Shown: positions 9,278-19,388, counted from the first letter of the stretch. The stretch: DNA of 64,000 bases from JABFRJ01 sp963847145 (GCA_963847145.1 CAWJYN010000001.1:186001-250000); one strand, 5' to 3'. Numbers and translations: made by a program. Notes: generated by a model from the letters alone, not told the origin.

Positions 9278-10084
9278 TCAAAGCCCGCCATTATAGAGCC
9301 CATCAATGCCGAAGCGCTCAGTAGGACGAGGATCAGCCGGCGGCCGTTTGCTCATCCGCGGCTTGGATTTGGCAGTGCTTTCATACTCACTGGTTTCATC
9401 ATGTTCGCGGCTGACGCCTTTTGGTGCTGGAGTACTCGCGCGCGCCGGCGTTGCTGGAAGGACTGGTGGTTCGATCCGCTTAACGAAACCCGCGACGGCA
9501 GCACCGGTCGCGCCGTCGATGATTGCAACGCGCGGTGTCAACGGCGGTGGGACGGCAAAACCCGCGACAGTTGTGGCGCTTGTAAGAACATCCACGTGTT
9601 GGGCGATACGCCACTGATCACCAGAAAGCTCATAAATGAAACGATAGCGCGCTTCGCGGGTTTCCGTCACGCCGGTGGTGCGCGACTTCAAGGTCCAGAC
9701 ATAGGTGCCGTGATCAATAAGAAAGTTGCAACCTGTCTCAACGTGACGGTCGGTGACACGTGCCTTAGGTTCAAATTGTAGGAAATAGAGGTAGTAGTCG
9801 CGGATAGGCATGTAGTTGGCGCGTGCTACCGGCGACGCAAAGCCAAGCAGGGCGCCATCGGCTGCAAACAATCGTGTCACGCGATCAGGATGTTGGGTTT
9901 TGAGGGCGGTGTTCCAGCCGTCGAAGAGATCCTGCGCCATCGTTGGTTCGGGAATAGTGCAGCCAGCGGCACGGGCGTGATTTTGTGCAACACCTATCAT
10001 CGCCGCGGGTATCAATCCCGCCCACATGACCCAGCGTCCAAAGTGCGAGCGCAGCGCATATGTGCGGGCTTCGGCTGCGTGCAT
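9278..10084 (-). CDS. exported SnoaL-like / DUF4440-type protein with disordered tail
   Basis: 268 residues. The N-terminal segment (GRWVMWAGLIPAAMIGVAQ) can be a signal or anchor. The core MAQDLFDGWNTALKTQHPDRVTRLFAADGALLGF, with later CNFLIDHGTYVWTLKSR and ARYRFIYELSGDQWRIAQHVD, fits the NTF2-like fold of calcium/calmodulin-kinase-association or SgcJ/EcaC-type proteins. A basic, Pro-rich tail of about 70 residues (TPAPKGVSREHDE, KSKPRMSKRPP) follows. Function is unknown; members of this fold are often ligand binding or oligomerisation domains. The start ATG at 10084 has GGGAG about ten bases upstream. Confidence 0.7.
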   Translation of the reverse strand: MHAAEARTYALRSHFGRWVMWAGLIPAAMIGVAQNHARAAGCTIPEPTMAQDLFDGWNTALKTQHPDRVTRLFAADGALLGFASPVARANYMPIRDYYLYFLQFEPKARVTDRHVETGCNFLIDHGTYVWTLKSRTTGVTETREARYRFIYELSGDQWRIAQHVDVLTSATTVAGFAVPPPLTPRVAIIDGATGAAVAGFVKRIEPPVLPATPARASTPAPKGVSREHDETSEYESTAKSKPRMSKRPPADPRPTERFGIDGLYNGGL

Positions 10085-10166
10085 TCTGCATAATCTCCCG
10101 CCAGCCGACGCGGATAGCGCCGTTCAGTTGCGGGGCAATATCATGAGTCGCCTGACAGCGAGCTAT

Positions 10167-10646
10167 CTAGCGGCGGTATTGCAGGAACGGTGACTTTGTC
10201 GCCACTTGGTCATAAAGGCCGCGCGCCCGGTAGTTGAACTCCTGGGTCGACCAGTAGGTGCGGGTAGCGCCGTGTGCATCCGCATGGGCATAAACGGCGT
10301 TGATCAAGGCACGGCCGACGCCTTTCGCACGGATGTCGGGACGCACAAACAGGTCTTCGAGATAGCAGTACCAGGTCTTCGACCAAGTCGAACGATGCAA
10401 AATGACATGCGCAAGACCGATGGGTGTGTCAGCCTCATCGACGGCAACATAGCCGACATGAAAGCCATCTTTGCCGGAAAGAAGCCGCGACCAAGTTTCT
10501 TCAACGACATCGTCAGCAACCGATGATTTGTAGAATTCAATGTAGCCCCTGAACAAGGGCAGCCAAGCGGCCTTATCGCGCGCATCCAAACGGCGCACAT
10601 GGACGGCAAGTTCGGGAGCAGGCATTGGCGGGTCTCCAGCATTCAC
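10167..10646 (-). CDS. GNAT family N-acetyltransferase
   Basis: 159-residue acetyl-CoA-dependent N-acetyltransferase. The acetyl-CoA loop VRPDIRAKGVGRALI (motif A, R/Q-x-x-G-x-G/A) is intact, preceded by CYLEDLFV and followed by the C-terminal GLYDQVATKSPFLQYRR. The substrate cannot be predicted. The GTG start at 10646 overlaps the TGA of the preceding gene (GTGA), which suggests translational coupling. An internal ATG at codon 8 is an alternative start. It is the last gene of the anmK-led operon. Confidence 0.85.
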   Translation of the reverse strand: MNAGDPPMPAPELAVHVRRLDARDKAAWLPLFRGYIEFYKSSVADDVVEETWSRLLSGKDGFHVGYVAVDEADTPIGLAHVILHRSTWSKTWYCYLEDLFVRPDIRAKGVGRALINAVYAHADAHGATRTYWSTQEFNYRARGLYDQVATKSPFLQYRR

Positions 10647-11071
10647 AACCAGCGCCAGACAAGGCGCGTTTCGATGAGTGATTTAGCTTTGTTCATGATC
10701 TCAGGGGCGTCGGCCGCAATTTTGTGCTTGCTCGCGTCAAAGAAGGTGACGGTGGTTGTGATATCCAACGTGCGGTCGCCGATCCGGCAGCGATACGGGC
10801 CGATGGTCTGGCCAGCGAGCAAGGACCATTCTGGACCAAGGCGGCGGGCCGTGCAGGCTGCGGCCGCGTCCCGTCCGCCGCTGGCAATGCGGGCCAGCCG
10901 GACTTCCTGGCGCAGATTTGGGTAGGGTTTGGCAACGGCAAGCACGTCGGCCAGTGGCGCGGACGCCGACTGAGATTGTGGGACAAAAGCCTTTTGGGCG
11001 TGTGCAACCGTCGCCGAAGCGAGTGCGGTGACCAATCCGATGAGCGCTGTGACACTGATTATGCGCGCCAC
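10643..11071 (-). CDS. exported protein of unknown function in the anmK operon, 142 residues
   Basis: The start chosen is GTG 11071, which overlaps the anmK stop by 13 bases. It gives an N-terminal export signal (ALIGLVTALASATVAHA) followed by a mature part of about 115 residues. Two cysteines (AACTARRLG and YRCRIGDRTLD) could form a disulfide. The end overlaps the GNAT start by four bases (GTGA). No known domain is recognised. Being packed between anmK and a GNAT gene suggests co-expression with cell-wall amino-sugar recycling; this is inference from gene order only. A longer upstream frame inside anmK is not credible. Confidence 0.65.
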   Translation of the reverse strand: MARIISVTALIGLVTALASATVAHAQKAFVPQSQSASAPLADVLAVAKPYPNLRQEVRLARIASGGRDAAAACTARRLGPEWSLLAGQTIGPYRCRIGDRTLDITTTVTFFDASKHKIAADAPEIMNKAKSLIETRLVWRWL

Positions 11072-12216
11072 ACCTCGCCCCCCGTCAATGGCGCAGCCAC
11101 GCCGGTAGTAGTCGGAAAGCTCAACGGCAGACCGAGCACACTGCGCACTGCTAAAAATCCAAAGCACTCTGCCTCCAAGGTATCTCCGTTCCATCCCACG
11201 GCCTCTACGGGTTCGACTGGCACGGCCAAGCGCGACGAAAGCCCGCGCATCAGCGTACCGTTGAGCCGGCCGCCACCACCGACCAGCCAACAGGCCGGTG
11301 CGCGCGGGACATGTCGCAAGGCTGCCACCGCTGCTTCGATGGTGAAGGCGGTCAAGGTTGCTGTGCCGTCCGCGTCCGTAAGCGTTTCGACAGCCGTGCT
11401 GTGCGCATGAAAGGCTTGGCGATCCAGCGATTTAGGTGGCGAGCGCGCAAAGAACGGATGGGCCATCAGGGCTGCGAGCACGGTTTGGTCGATCTGGCCG
11501 GCCGCCGCGAGCGCCCCGCCTTCGTCGTAGGCGACGCCCCGCCGGCGGCGCACGAAATCGTCGATCAGCGCGGAAGCTGGCCCGGTGTCGAAGGCAAAGA
11601 TCGTCTCGCCGTCAATGTAGGTGACATTGCCGACGCCACCGAGGTTCAGCACCATGAGAGGGTGGGGCAGGTCGACAGCCAGCGCCTGATGATACACGGG
11701 TACCAGCGGCGCACCTTCGCCGCCAGCTGCCACATCGGCGTGACGGAAGCGGTTGACCACATCGATGCCGATCAATTGCGCGGCCATCTTGCCGTTGCAC
11801 AGCTGGCGCGTGAAGCGATGCTGCGGTTTGTGCAAGATGGTCTGGCCATGCAACCCGACGACATCGACCTGGTGTGGGGCTATTTGGTTTGAATTGAGGA
11901 ACTGGAGAAGGGCCGCAGCGTGGGCTTCGGTGACTTCTGTTTCAAGCCGCGTCAGGGGATTGTGCTCGGCGCGTTCCGGGTCGGCAACGATATCGATCAG
12001 CCGCCGCTGCAATGCGGGTTCGTAAGGGGTTACACTGGAAGGTCCGGTGGACTGAATACGATGTCCGTCCGTTTGCACTATTGCGACGTCGATTCCGTCC
12101 ATGGACGTGCCGCTGATCACGCCGATGCTGGTGTAGGACTTGGGGGCTGGCACAGGTTGTCTCGTCGCGAATGATCGTCGTTGAGAGGTAGGCGAGGCTG
12201 CCTTCGATTGCAACAT
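11059..12216 (-). CDS. anmK: anhydro-N-acetylmuramic acid kinase
   Basis: Phosphorylates and opens 1,6-anhydro-MurNAc released from peptidoglycan, giving MurNAc-6-phosphate for recycling. The ASKHA-fold phosphate loop GVISGTSMDGIDVAI is present, followed by VGLHGQTILHKP, LNLGGVGNVTYI, AFDTGPASALIDDFV and GGGGRLNGTLM. Length is 385 residues if started at ATG 12216 (MLQSKAASP); an upstream ATG at 12243 would overlap the divergent nagA region. It is divergent from nagA, whose enzyme acts further down the same recycling route. Genes for an unknown exported protein and a GNAT enzyme follow with overlaps, so they likely share the transcript. Confidence 0.94.
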   Translation of the reverse strand: MLQSKAASPTSQRRSFATRQPVPAPKSYTSIGVISGTSMDGIDVAIVQTDGHRIQSTGPSSVTPYEPALQRRLIDIVADPERAEHNPLTRLETEVTEAHAAALLQFLNSNQIAPHQVDVVGLHGQTILHKPQHRFTRQLCNGKMAAQLIGIDVVNRFRHADVAAGGEGAPLVPVYHQALAVDLPHPLMVLNLGGVGNVTYIDGETIFAFDTGPASALIDDFVRRRRGVAYDEGGALAAAGQIDQTVLAALMAHPFFARSPPKSLDRQAFHAHSTAVETLTDADGTATLTAFTIEAAVAALRHVPRAPACWLVGGGGRLNGTLMRGLSSRLAVPVEPVEAVGWNGDTLEAECFGFLAVRSVLGLPLSFPTTTGVAAPLTGGEVWRA

Positions 12217-12292
12217 GGCGTGGGCCAAGCTTGCCGCCCGCATGCGTCGCGCCTATTGCTGGATTTACAGGACAGCCAAGGTCAGCCGCGCA

Positions 12293-13450
12293 ATGACGTT
12301 ATCCGCCAAGCCCCCAGCCCCATCGCAGACCATCGTTGCACCGCGCATTTTCGACGGCGAGCAGTGGCTCGGGAGGTCGGCCATTGTCATCGAGAACGGC
12401 CGCATCGGCCGCATTGAAAGCACCGAGGCCCTTCCAGATGGTGCCTGTGTTGTGCCGGACGGGGCGATGGTGGCGGCGGGGCTTATTGACCTGCAGGTGA
12501 ACGGCGGCGGTGGTGTCCTGCTCAACGACGCGCCTCATGCGGCGAGTGTCCGAGCCATGCTGGCGGCCCACCGCGCGCAGGGCACGGTCTGTTTTCTGCC
12601 GACGCTGATTACCGATCACCCAAAAAAGCTGCAAGACCTTGCGGCAGCAGCGGCTGAGATTGCGAGTATTCCAGGTGTGCTCGGCCTGCATCTCGAAGGA
12701 CCATTTCTCAACCTGGCAACCAAAGGCGTGCACCCGGTGGAATTCATCCGTGCGCCACTTGCTGGTGATCTCGCTGCGATCTTTGCAATGGCACAAGTGT
12801 TGCCAGTTCTGGTGACGCTGGCACCCGAATGCGTGCCGCCGGGATTGATCCGTCGGTTCGCCGCTGCCGGCATCAAAGTTTCCATCGGTCACTCGAATGC
12901 GACGGCCGAACAGGTGCTTGCTGCATGTGTCGAAGGTGCTACCGGGGTCACCCACCTTTACAATGCCATGAGCCAGCTGGCCGGGCGCGCGCCGGGAGTC
13001 GTAGGCACCGCGTTCGACGATGCGCGTCTGACAGCCGGCATCATTGTTGACGGGTTGCATGTGACGCCGGCGAACCTAAGAACCGCGTTCAAAGTTATCG
13101 GCCGCGATCGGCTCGCATTGGTCACTGATGCAATGCCGACGGTTGGTTCGACGTCGCCGACGTTTGGTCTGCAAGGCCGCGCGATCACACTCATCGATGG
13201 CAAACTCACTGCACCGGATGGTGGGTTTGCCGGCGCGCATCTCGGCATGCTGGAGGCCGTGCGTAATGCCACTACGATGATGGGTGCGCCGCTTGGTTGT
13301 GCATTGGTGATGGCCTCCCGCACGCCGGCGTGCTTTCTCGGCCTTGCGGCTTCGCATGGTCGCATCGCCCCTGGATACGCAGCGGATCTGATCGCGTTTA
13401 CCGATGATTTTCGTCCGCTCAGTACGTGGATCGGCGGGCGGCCCGTTTGA
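12293..13450 (+). CDS. nagA: N-acetylglucosamine-6-phosphate deacetylase
   Basis: Amidohydrolase-fold enzyme that removes the acetyl group of GlcNAc-6-P in amino-sugar catabolism and peptidoglycan recycling. Metal and substrate motifs are intact: LHLEGPFLN, GHSNAT, THLYNAMSQLAGRAPG, IIVDGLHV and LVTDAMP. From ATG 12293 the product is 385 residues, matching the family. The upstream in-frame extension to 12215 overlaps anmK and lacks family similarity. It is divergent from anmK and precedes tgt by about 80 bp; the two forward genes may be co-transcribed. Confidence 0.94.
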   Translation: MTLSAKPPAPSQTIVAPRIFDGEQWLGRSAIVIENGRIGRIESTEALPDGACVVPDGAMVAAGLIDLQVNGGGGVLLNDAPHAASVRAMLAAHRAQGTVCFLPTLITDHPKKLQDLAAAAAEIASIPGVLGLHLEGPFLNLATKGVHPVEFIRAPLAGDLAAIFAMAQVLPVLVTLAPECVPPGLIRRFAAAGIKVSIGHSNATAEQVLAACVEGATGVTHLYNAMSQLAGRAPGVVGTAFDDARLTAGIIVDGLHVTPANLRTAFKVIGRDRLALVTDAMPTVGSTSPTFGLQGRAITLIDGKLTAPDGGFAGAHLGMLEAVRNATTMMGAPLGCALVMASRTPACFLGLAASHGRIAPGYAADLIAFTDDFRPLSTWIGGRPV

Positions 13451-13532
13451 GACGATTGCAACGGCGCAGTTGTGTTGGACGGCGGGTTCAGGCAGGAGGC
13501 CATCCAACCTGCGGCGCTTGGATTGTTCCTGA

Positions 13533-14666
<1,134 letters not shown>

Positions 14667-14720
14667 TAACGGTACCGGGGGCGTTGTGTAGCCGTGATGA
14701 TTCTTCAGGTTACTGAGCCC

Positions 14721-14740
14721 GCCTGCCTGCCTGCCTGCCT
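14721..14740. repeat. tetranucleotide tandem repeat (GCCT)x5
   Basis: Five perfect GCCT units occupy positions 14721-14740, 21 bases before the ATG of the triple-YbjQ gene and just upstream of its GAGG ribosome-binding site. Such runs can slip and change promoter or leader spacing; whether that happens here is unknown. Confidence 0.85.
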
Positions 14741-14761
14741 TACGAGCCGAGGAAACACACC

Positions 14762-15886
14762 ATGGCCATTCTCACTGGACTGTCCGGTAATGAAATGTAC
14801 TGCCTTGCACTGAAGGGTTTGAAGCCGGGTGAATTGGTGATTGGTAACAGCGTACATTCGCTCGGGTTTATGGGCGGCATTGGCGCGGGGCTGCAGAATG
14901 TGTTCGGCGGTGAGGTCCACCAGATCACCGACGTTATTTCGCAAGGCCGCCACGAGGCGCAGGCGCGGCTTGAAGCTGAAGCAGTCAAACATGGCGCACA
15001 GGCGATCACCGGTGTCACCAGTGAGCTGCGCACGATGCAGGGCAACACCGAGTTCCTCTCGGTCGGCAGTTGCGCCCATGGACCCAACATCAGCGGCGGC
15101 GGTGTGGCCTCGACCAACGGGGGCGCACAGCAGCTGTATTGTATGTTGGACGCGGGATATGCGCCAAAGCGCATGGTGATGGGCAACGTGGCTTACTCAG
15201 TTGGCGTGGCTGGCGGACTGCTCGGCACGCTCAAAAGCCTCGGCCGCGGCGAGATCAAGGAATTCAGCGACATCTTCAACGAGACGCGGCACGTCGCTCT
15301 CAATCGCATCGCCTTGGAAGCGCGCAACGCCGGGGCCAATGCGGTCGTTGGTATCGAGACGCGGATCATGCCGTTCAAGGGCGTGCACGAGATGCTGATG
15401 CTGGGCACGGCCGCCCATCACCCAGCACTTCCGCCAAGCGCCACCAGTCACCCGGTGACGTCCGATCTCACCGCCGAAGAGATGTGGAACCTCGCCTACC
15501 TCGGGTTCATGCCGCAAAAGCTGGTGCTGGGCACTGCCGTTTATTCGCTCGGGCTGGTCGGCGGGCTCAAGGCCATGTTCCAGAGTTTGTCACGCGGTGA
15601 GGTGAAAGACCTGACTTCGCTGATCTACGAAGCGCGCGAACACGCGATCGGTTTGGTGCGCAAAGAGGCCGACGAGATCGGCGCGGACGACGTGGTCGGT
15701 ATCAAAACACACATTCACGAGGCCGGCAGCCTGATTGAGTTCATGGCCATCGGTACGGCCGTGAAGAAGATCGACGGTGCTAGGCCCAAAACCGAGATGC
15801 TGCCGGCGCAGGCGATCATCAAGGATCGCGACACCTGGATCACCGAAAGCGAGTTCGGCTTCGCAACCGTCAATAGCGACCACTGA
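14762..15886 (+). CDS. heavy-metal-binding YbjQ-like protein with three tandem repeats
   Basis: 374 residues made of three copies of a YbjQ/UPF0145-like unit (about residues 5-105, 120-222 and 240-345). Each has the same order of motifs: a YCLALKG / YCMLDAG / WNLAYLG start, a V(I/M/L)G..V/A.S(L/V)G...GG core, GGEV / RGEI / RGEV, an R..A...L..EA...GA..(I/V).G helix-strand, and a final G(S/T)(C/A)A strand. Stand-alone YbjQ proteins are about 105 residues and form pentamers. Function of the family is uncertain despite its heavy-metal-binding label. No signal peptide is seen. It ends one base before the GTG of the next gene. Confidence 0.85.
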   Translation: MAILTGLSGNEMYCLALKGLKPGELVIGNSVHSLGFMGGIGAGLQNVFGGEVHQITDVISQGRHEAQARLEAEAVKHGAQAITGVTSELRTMQGNTEFLSVGSCAHGPNISGGGVASTNGGAQQLYCMLDAGYAPKRMVMGNVAYSVGVAGGLLGTLKSLGRGEIKEFSDIFNETRHVALNRIALEARNAGANAVVGIETRIMPFKGVHEMLMLGTAAHHPALPPSATSHPVTSDLTAEEMWNLAYLGFMPQKLVLGTAVYSLGLVGGLKAMFQSLSRGEVKDLTSLIYEAREHAIGLVRKEADEIGADDVVGIKTHIHEAGSLIEFMAIGTAVKKIDGARPKTEMLPAQAIIKDRDTWITESEFGFATVNSDH

Positions 15887-15887
15887 C

Positions 15888-16742
15888 GTGACGCCATTGC
15901 CTTGCACACCAGAAATCATCGCGATCGCGCGCGCACACGAGCCTGAGCGCTATCTGGCCGCGACGCTGGCGGCTGAGCCTGAGCGAATGGGCCTGATTAC
16001 GCTGGCAGCCTTCGCCGCCGATCTGCGCCGGATCACGGAGAGTGCGACTGAGCCAATGCTCGGCGAGATCCGGCTGCAATGGTGGCGCGACAGCCTCGAT
16101 GCGATGCAAACGGGTGGCCGCGTGGGCGCGCCTTTAGCCAATGCGTTGGGCGACGCGATTGCCGCATTTCGCCTGCCAGTACCGCTGCTGATTGCTATGA
16201 CGGAGGCGCGGGCATTCGATCTCTACGACGATCCGATGGCAGATGCCGCGGCGCTCGAGGGGTACCTCGCAAAAACAGAGGCAATTCCGTTCGAGCTGGC
16301 CTTACGCATCCTTGGCGTCACCGCCGGCGATGCCAGCGCGCTAGCCCGACCAGCAGGCCGGGCCTACGGCATGACGCGGTTGCTCGCGCGACTTCCGGTT
16401 GACCTTGCGCGCGGACACATGCCAGTGCCGTTACCAGTGCCGCCACTGGGGCCTCACGACGTTACGCATGAGGTGATGCTGGCTGGGAAAGCAACACCGG
16501 CAGTGCGTGATATGATCGCCACAATGAGCGCTGACATATCCAACACACTTGCGACGCTTCGACCACAGATTGCAGCGCTTTCGAAACGGCAGCGGGTGGC
16601 AATGCTTCCCTTGGCGATGATCACGCCCTATCTCACGGTAATCGGGGCTGGGCATCGCAATCCTCTGCGCGACATTGCCGACCTTGCACCGCTGACGCGT
16701 GTATGGCGCAGTGGGTGGGCCCATCTCACGGGCCTTATCTAG
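15888..16742 (+). CDS. squalene/phytoene synthase-fold protein (NDUFAF6-like)
   Basis: 284 residues of the all-alpha isoprenoid synthase fold. It starts with a GTG one base after the preceding stop, giving TPLPCTPEIIAIARAHEPERY. Typical stretches are MLGEIRLQWWRDSLDAM, ARAFDLYDDPMADAAALEGYLAKTEA and GRAYGMTRLLARLP. The Asp-rich motifs are weaker than in true squalene synthases. The overall shape resembles the group containing the mitochondrial complex I assembly factor NDUFAF6, common in alphaproteobacteria. Prenyl-synthase activity should therefore not be assumed. A longer upstream frame within the YbjQ-like gene is rejected. Confidence 0.75.
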   Translation: MTPLPCTPEIIAIARAHEPERYLAATLAAEPERMGLITLAAFAADLRRITESATEPMLGEIRLQWWRDSLDAMQTGGRVGAPLANALGDAIAAFRLPVPLLIAMTEARAFDLYDDPMADAAALEGYLAKTEAIPFELALRILGVTAGDASALARPAGRAYGMTRLLARLPVDLARGHMPVPLPVPPLGPHDVTHEVMLAGKATPAVRDMIATMSADISNTLATLRPQIAALSKRQRVAMLPLAMITPYLTVIGAGHRNPLRDIADLAPLTRVWRSGWAHLTGLI

Positions 16743-16784
16743 TTGGCCGCACCTATTTGGCCCCAGTTAGTTGAGAGATCAGAT

Positions 16785-18743
16785 ATGCAGATGGCGAACG
16801 CAAGACAGCTCAGGGTATCGACATCGCGGCGCCTGATGGCCGTAGTGATCGCCTTTGCGGCTGGAGCGTCCAGCCTCTCGGCGCAGCAGGCGACTGCGGA
16901 ACCCGAAATCAAATGGCGCACGACCAACGCCTTCCGGCTGTTCACAGATCCATCCAATTCGGACGTGCATCGCGCGACGTATGAGTCACTCACCGAAGAC
17001 GAACGCCGCACACCGATCCTCAGTGCCGAGCGTGCACTGTCTGACCGCCATGCTGATGGCTGGGCCGCGACCATGTGGGAAGATGCCTGCTGGGAGTGGA
17101 CCAAGAACCGATACGGTTGCCCGGCGCTCCAGGACTACGTGAACCCCAAGAGCCACAAGGTGCGCGCAGAAATCCTTGAAGTCGCTGACGGAGGTGCCGT
17201 CGATTGCACGTGGCTGACCGCACCAAAAAGCGGCCGTAAGCGCGGCGCGGCGCTGACGGTGCCGTGCGATACACCGGTAGAACTGGAAATTCCTTATCCC
17301 GCAGGCGCGACAGTCAGCGTCCAGGTGGGCGGTCGTCAGATCGCCGAAACCGTGGTCAAGGTCGAGGATCTGTTCATTGTCGGCATGGGTGATAGCTTCG
17401 GCTCCGGCGAGGGCAACCCCGATCTGGCAGTGCGCTTGTCAGCAGAACGCAGTGCCGATTACGGCATGCGCACCAAAGATCAGGCGCCCCTCAGTGGCTA
17501 TCCCGCGCGGGCGGGCAACTGGTCAAAAATCGGCGACAAACAGTTCATTGAGGAAAATCCGCGCTGGCTGGATCAGGCCTGTCATCGCTCGCTGTATTCT
17601 CATCAGCTGCGGGCAGCGCTCCAACTCGGTGTTGAGGATCCGCATCGGGCGGTGACGTTTGTCGGCTTTGCGTGCTCGGGTGCCGAGACGATCTTTGGCG
17701 CATTCCTGCGCTACAAGGGCCATGAGTGGGTGCCGAACCCGCCGGAGCACTCCCAGATCTCGGCCGCAGCGGACGCGCAGTGTGGCACGCAAGAGGCACC
17801 GTTGGTGGACTTGCCGGAAGCCTATCACATGAACGGGCGCTTGCAGGAGCTCAAGGGGGGGCTCGTGCTTAAGAAGTGCCCAGCCGACCGCGCGCGCAAA
17901 ATCGACCTCTTGTTCTTGTCAGTTGGCGGTAACGACATCGGCTTTTCGCGGCTGGTTGCCAACTCAGTGTTGGCCGATCAGTCGTCGCTGCGCAGTCTTG
18001 GTGGCTGGTTCGGACAGGTGCAAGGCCTCAAAGAAGCGCAGACTGGCCTTGATGTGCTCGCCGATCGCTACAAAGCCTTGAACCGCGCGTTTCACGCGCT
18101 GCTGCACATTCCTTGGCCTGAAAGCGATCGCATCATTCTGACGGCCTATCCGCCACTGGTTTTGCTGGAAGACGGCAAGTCGCTGTGCCCGGATGGGACG
18201 TCGGGCATGACCGTACTGTCTGATTTCAGGTTGAGCCAAGCCAAATCCAACGAAGCGTCGGTGGCGGCTGAACGTCTGCAAGGCATCATGCGTGACAGCG
18301 CGAAAAGTTATGGTTGGAGCTTTGCTGATTCCCACCGCGCCGACTTCCGCGGGCGTGGCCTGTGCGCGGGCTGGTCAAAGGATGCGCTCAATACGGCCGA
18401 CGACCTGCGGATGCCACGGTTGGTCGATGGCAAGTGGACACCTTACAATCCGTCTGAGTGGCGTGCCTACGCGCCGCGTCAGCGCTGGTTCCGCACACCC
18501 AACGACGGCTTCCTCACCGGCCATTTCCACGTCCCGCAATCGTTGATGCAGAGCGTGATGAAGAACCAGGGCTTTGAGTGGGTGCAGTTGCTGCTGGCCA
18601 GCACTTATTCTGGCTCTTTCCACCCAACGGCCGAGGGGCATGCGGCGATTGCCGACAGCGTTGCTGCCAAGGCCCGCGACGTCATCGAGAAGTACCAACG
18701 CCGCGCCAATCCCCGCGTGGTGACCAAGCAGCGTGGCGAGTAG
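16785..18743 (+). CDS. large exported SGNH/GDSL hydrolase-like protein
   Basis: 652 residues from ATG 16785, which has GAGAG seven bases upstream. A basic N-terminus and hydrophobic stretch (RRLMAVVIAFAAGASSLSAQQ) form a signal peptide. The SGNH blocks are present: block I GMGDSFGSGEG (Ser near residue 204), block III VGGNDIGFS (Asn near 383) and block V FHPTAEGH (His near 612). This is an esterase/lipase-like fold with long insertions, and several Cys likely in disulfides (CWEWTKNRYGCP, CHRSLYSHQ, CAGWSKD). It acts outside the cytoplasm; the substrate could be a lipid or a surface polysaccharide ester. It is much longer than the usual 200-400 residue members. Confidence 0.82.
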   Translation: MQMANARQLRVSTSRRLMAVVIAFAAGASSLSAQQATAEPEIKWRTTNAFRLFTDPSNSDVHRATYESLTEDERRTPILSAERALSDRHADGWAATMWEDACWEWTKNRYGCPALQDYVNPKSHKVRAEILEVADGGAVDCTWLTAPKSGRKRGAALTVPCDTPVELEIPYPAGATVSVQVGGRQIAETVVKVEDLFIVGMGDSFGSGEGNPDLAVRLSAERSADYGMRTKDQAPLSGYPARAGNWSKIGDKQFIEENPRWLDQACHRSLYSHQLRAALQLGVEDPHRAVTFVGFACSGAETIFGAFLRYKGHEWVPNPPEHSQISAAADAQCGTQEAPLVDLPEAYHMNGRLQELKGGLVLKKCPADRARKIDLLFLSVGGNDIGFSRLVANSVLADQSSLRSLGGWFGQVQGLKEAQTGLDVLADRYKALNRAFHALLHIPWPESDRIILTAYPPLVLLEDGKSLCPDGTSGMTVLSDFRLSQAKSNEASVAAERLQGIMRDSAKSYGWSFADSHRADFRGRGLCAGWSKDALNTADDLRMPRLVDGKWTPYNPSEWRAYAPRQRWFRTPNDGFLTGHFHVPQSLMQSVMKNQGFEWVQLLLASTYSGSFHPTAEGHAAIADSVAAKARDVIEKYQRRANPRVVTKQRGE

Positions 18744-18875
18744 CCGGTTTCCTTGGGGAGGGGTGGAGATTCTGCAGGCTGTCAGGCAGGATTGCTAGCT
18801 GCGGGGCTTCTTGATGGTGCCACGAAGTGCGCGCATAGTTTCTGCTTCCGAATCAAACGTGAGGGGATCGCCCGC

Positions 18876-19319
18876 GTGCCGCAGCGCCTGCCACATCGTG
18901 TTTTTGCAGGCCAGCGCCGGGTGGCGCGCCGCCTCGCGGCCTTTGTGGTGGTCATCGCCACTGCAACTGTCTCGGCCATGGTGACGCTGCCAGCTGCTGC
19001 ACAAATGCCATCGCAAGAGCAGCGGCCTTACGACGACAAACTCCTGCGCCTCTCTGAAATTCTCGGCGCTGTCCATTTCCTGCGCGAGCTTTGTGGTAGC
19101 ACCGACGGGATGCTGTGGCGTGACCGCATGGTCGAACTCATTGATGCAGAAGGCTCGTCTGCACTGCGCCGCGTGCGCTTCACGCGTGCCTTCAACTCTG
19201 GCTATCAGAGCTACAGCCGCACCTATTCGACGTGCACGCCGACAGCGCAAACCGCCATCACCAAGTTCATGACCGAAGGGGCGGAGATTGCGGAGGGGTT
19301 GGTGAAGAACGTGCCGTGA
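18876..19319 (+). CDS. TIGR02301 family exported protein
   Basis: Alphaproteobacterial conserved protein of unknown function. The recognisable core is RPYDDKLLRLSEILGAVHFL, then GMLWRDRMVELIDAEG, FNSGYQSYSRTYSTCTP and TKFMTEGAEIAEGLVK. The start taken is GTG 18876, nine bases after GAGGGG. It gives a basic N-terminus and a hydrophobic signal (AAFVVVIATATVSAMVTLPAAAQ). The product is 147 residues with two Cys in the mature part. The frame opens further upstream (18753), but that part lacks family features. Confidence 0.78.
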   Translation: MPQRLPHRVFAGQRRVARRLAAFVVVIATATVSAMVTLPAAAQMPSQEQRPYDDKLLRLSEILGAVHFLRELCGSTDGMLWRDRMVELIDAEGSSALRRVRFTRAFNSGYQSYSRTYSTCTPTAQTAITKFMTEGAEIAEGLVKNVP

Positions 19320-19388
19320 AGATGGCGTGACACCGGTGCTCGCAATCGATATCGTCTGCCGACTGCTGCGCGAGGTGCCGGGATAGCG

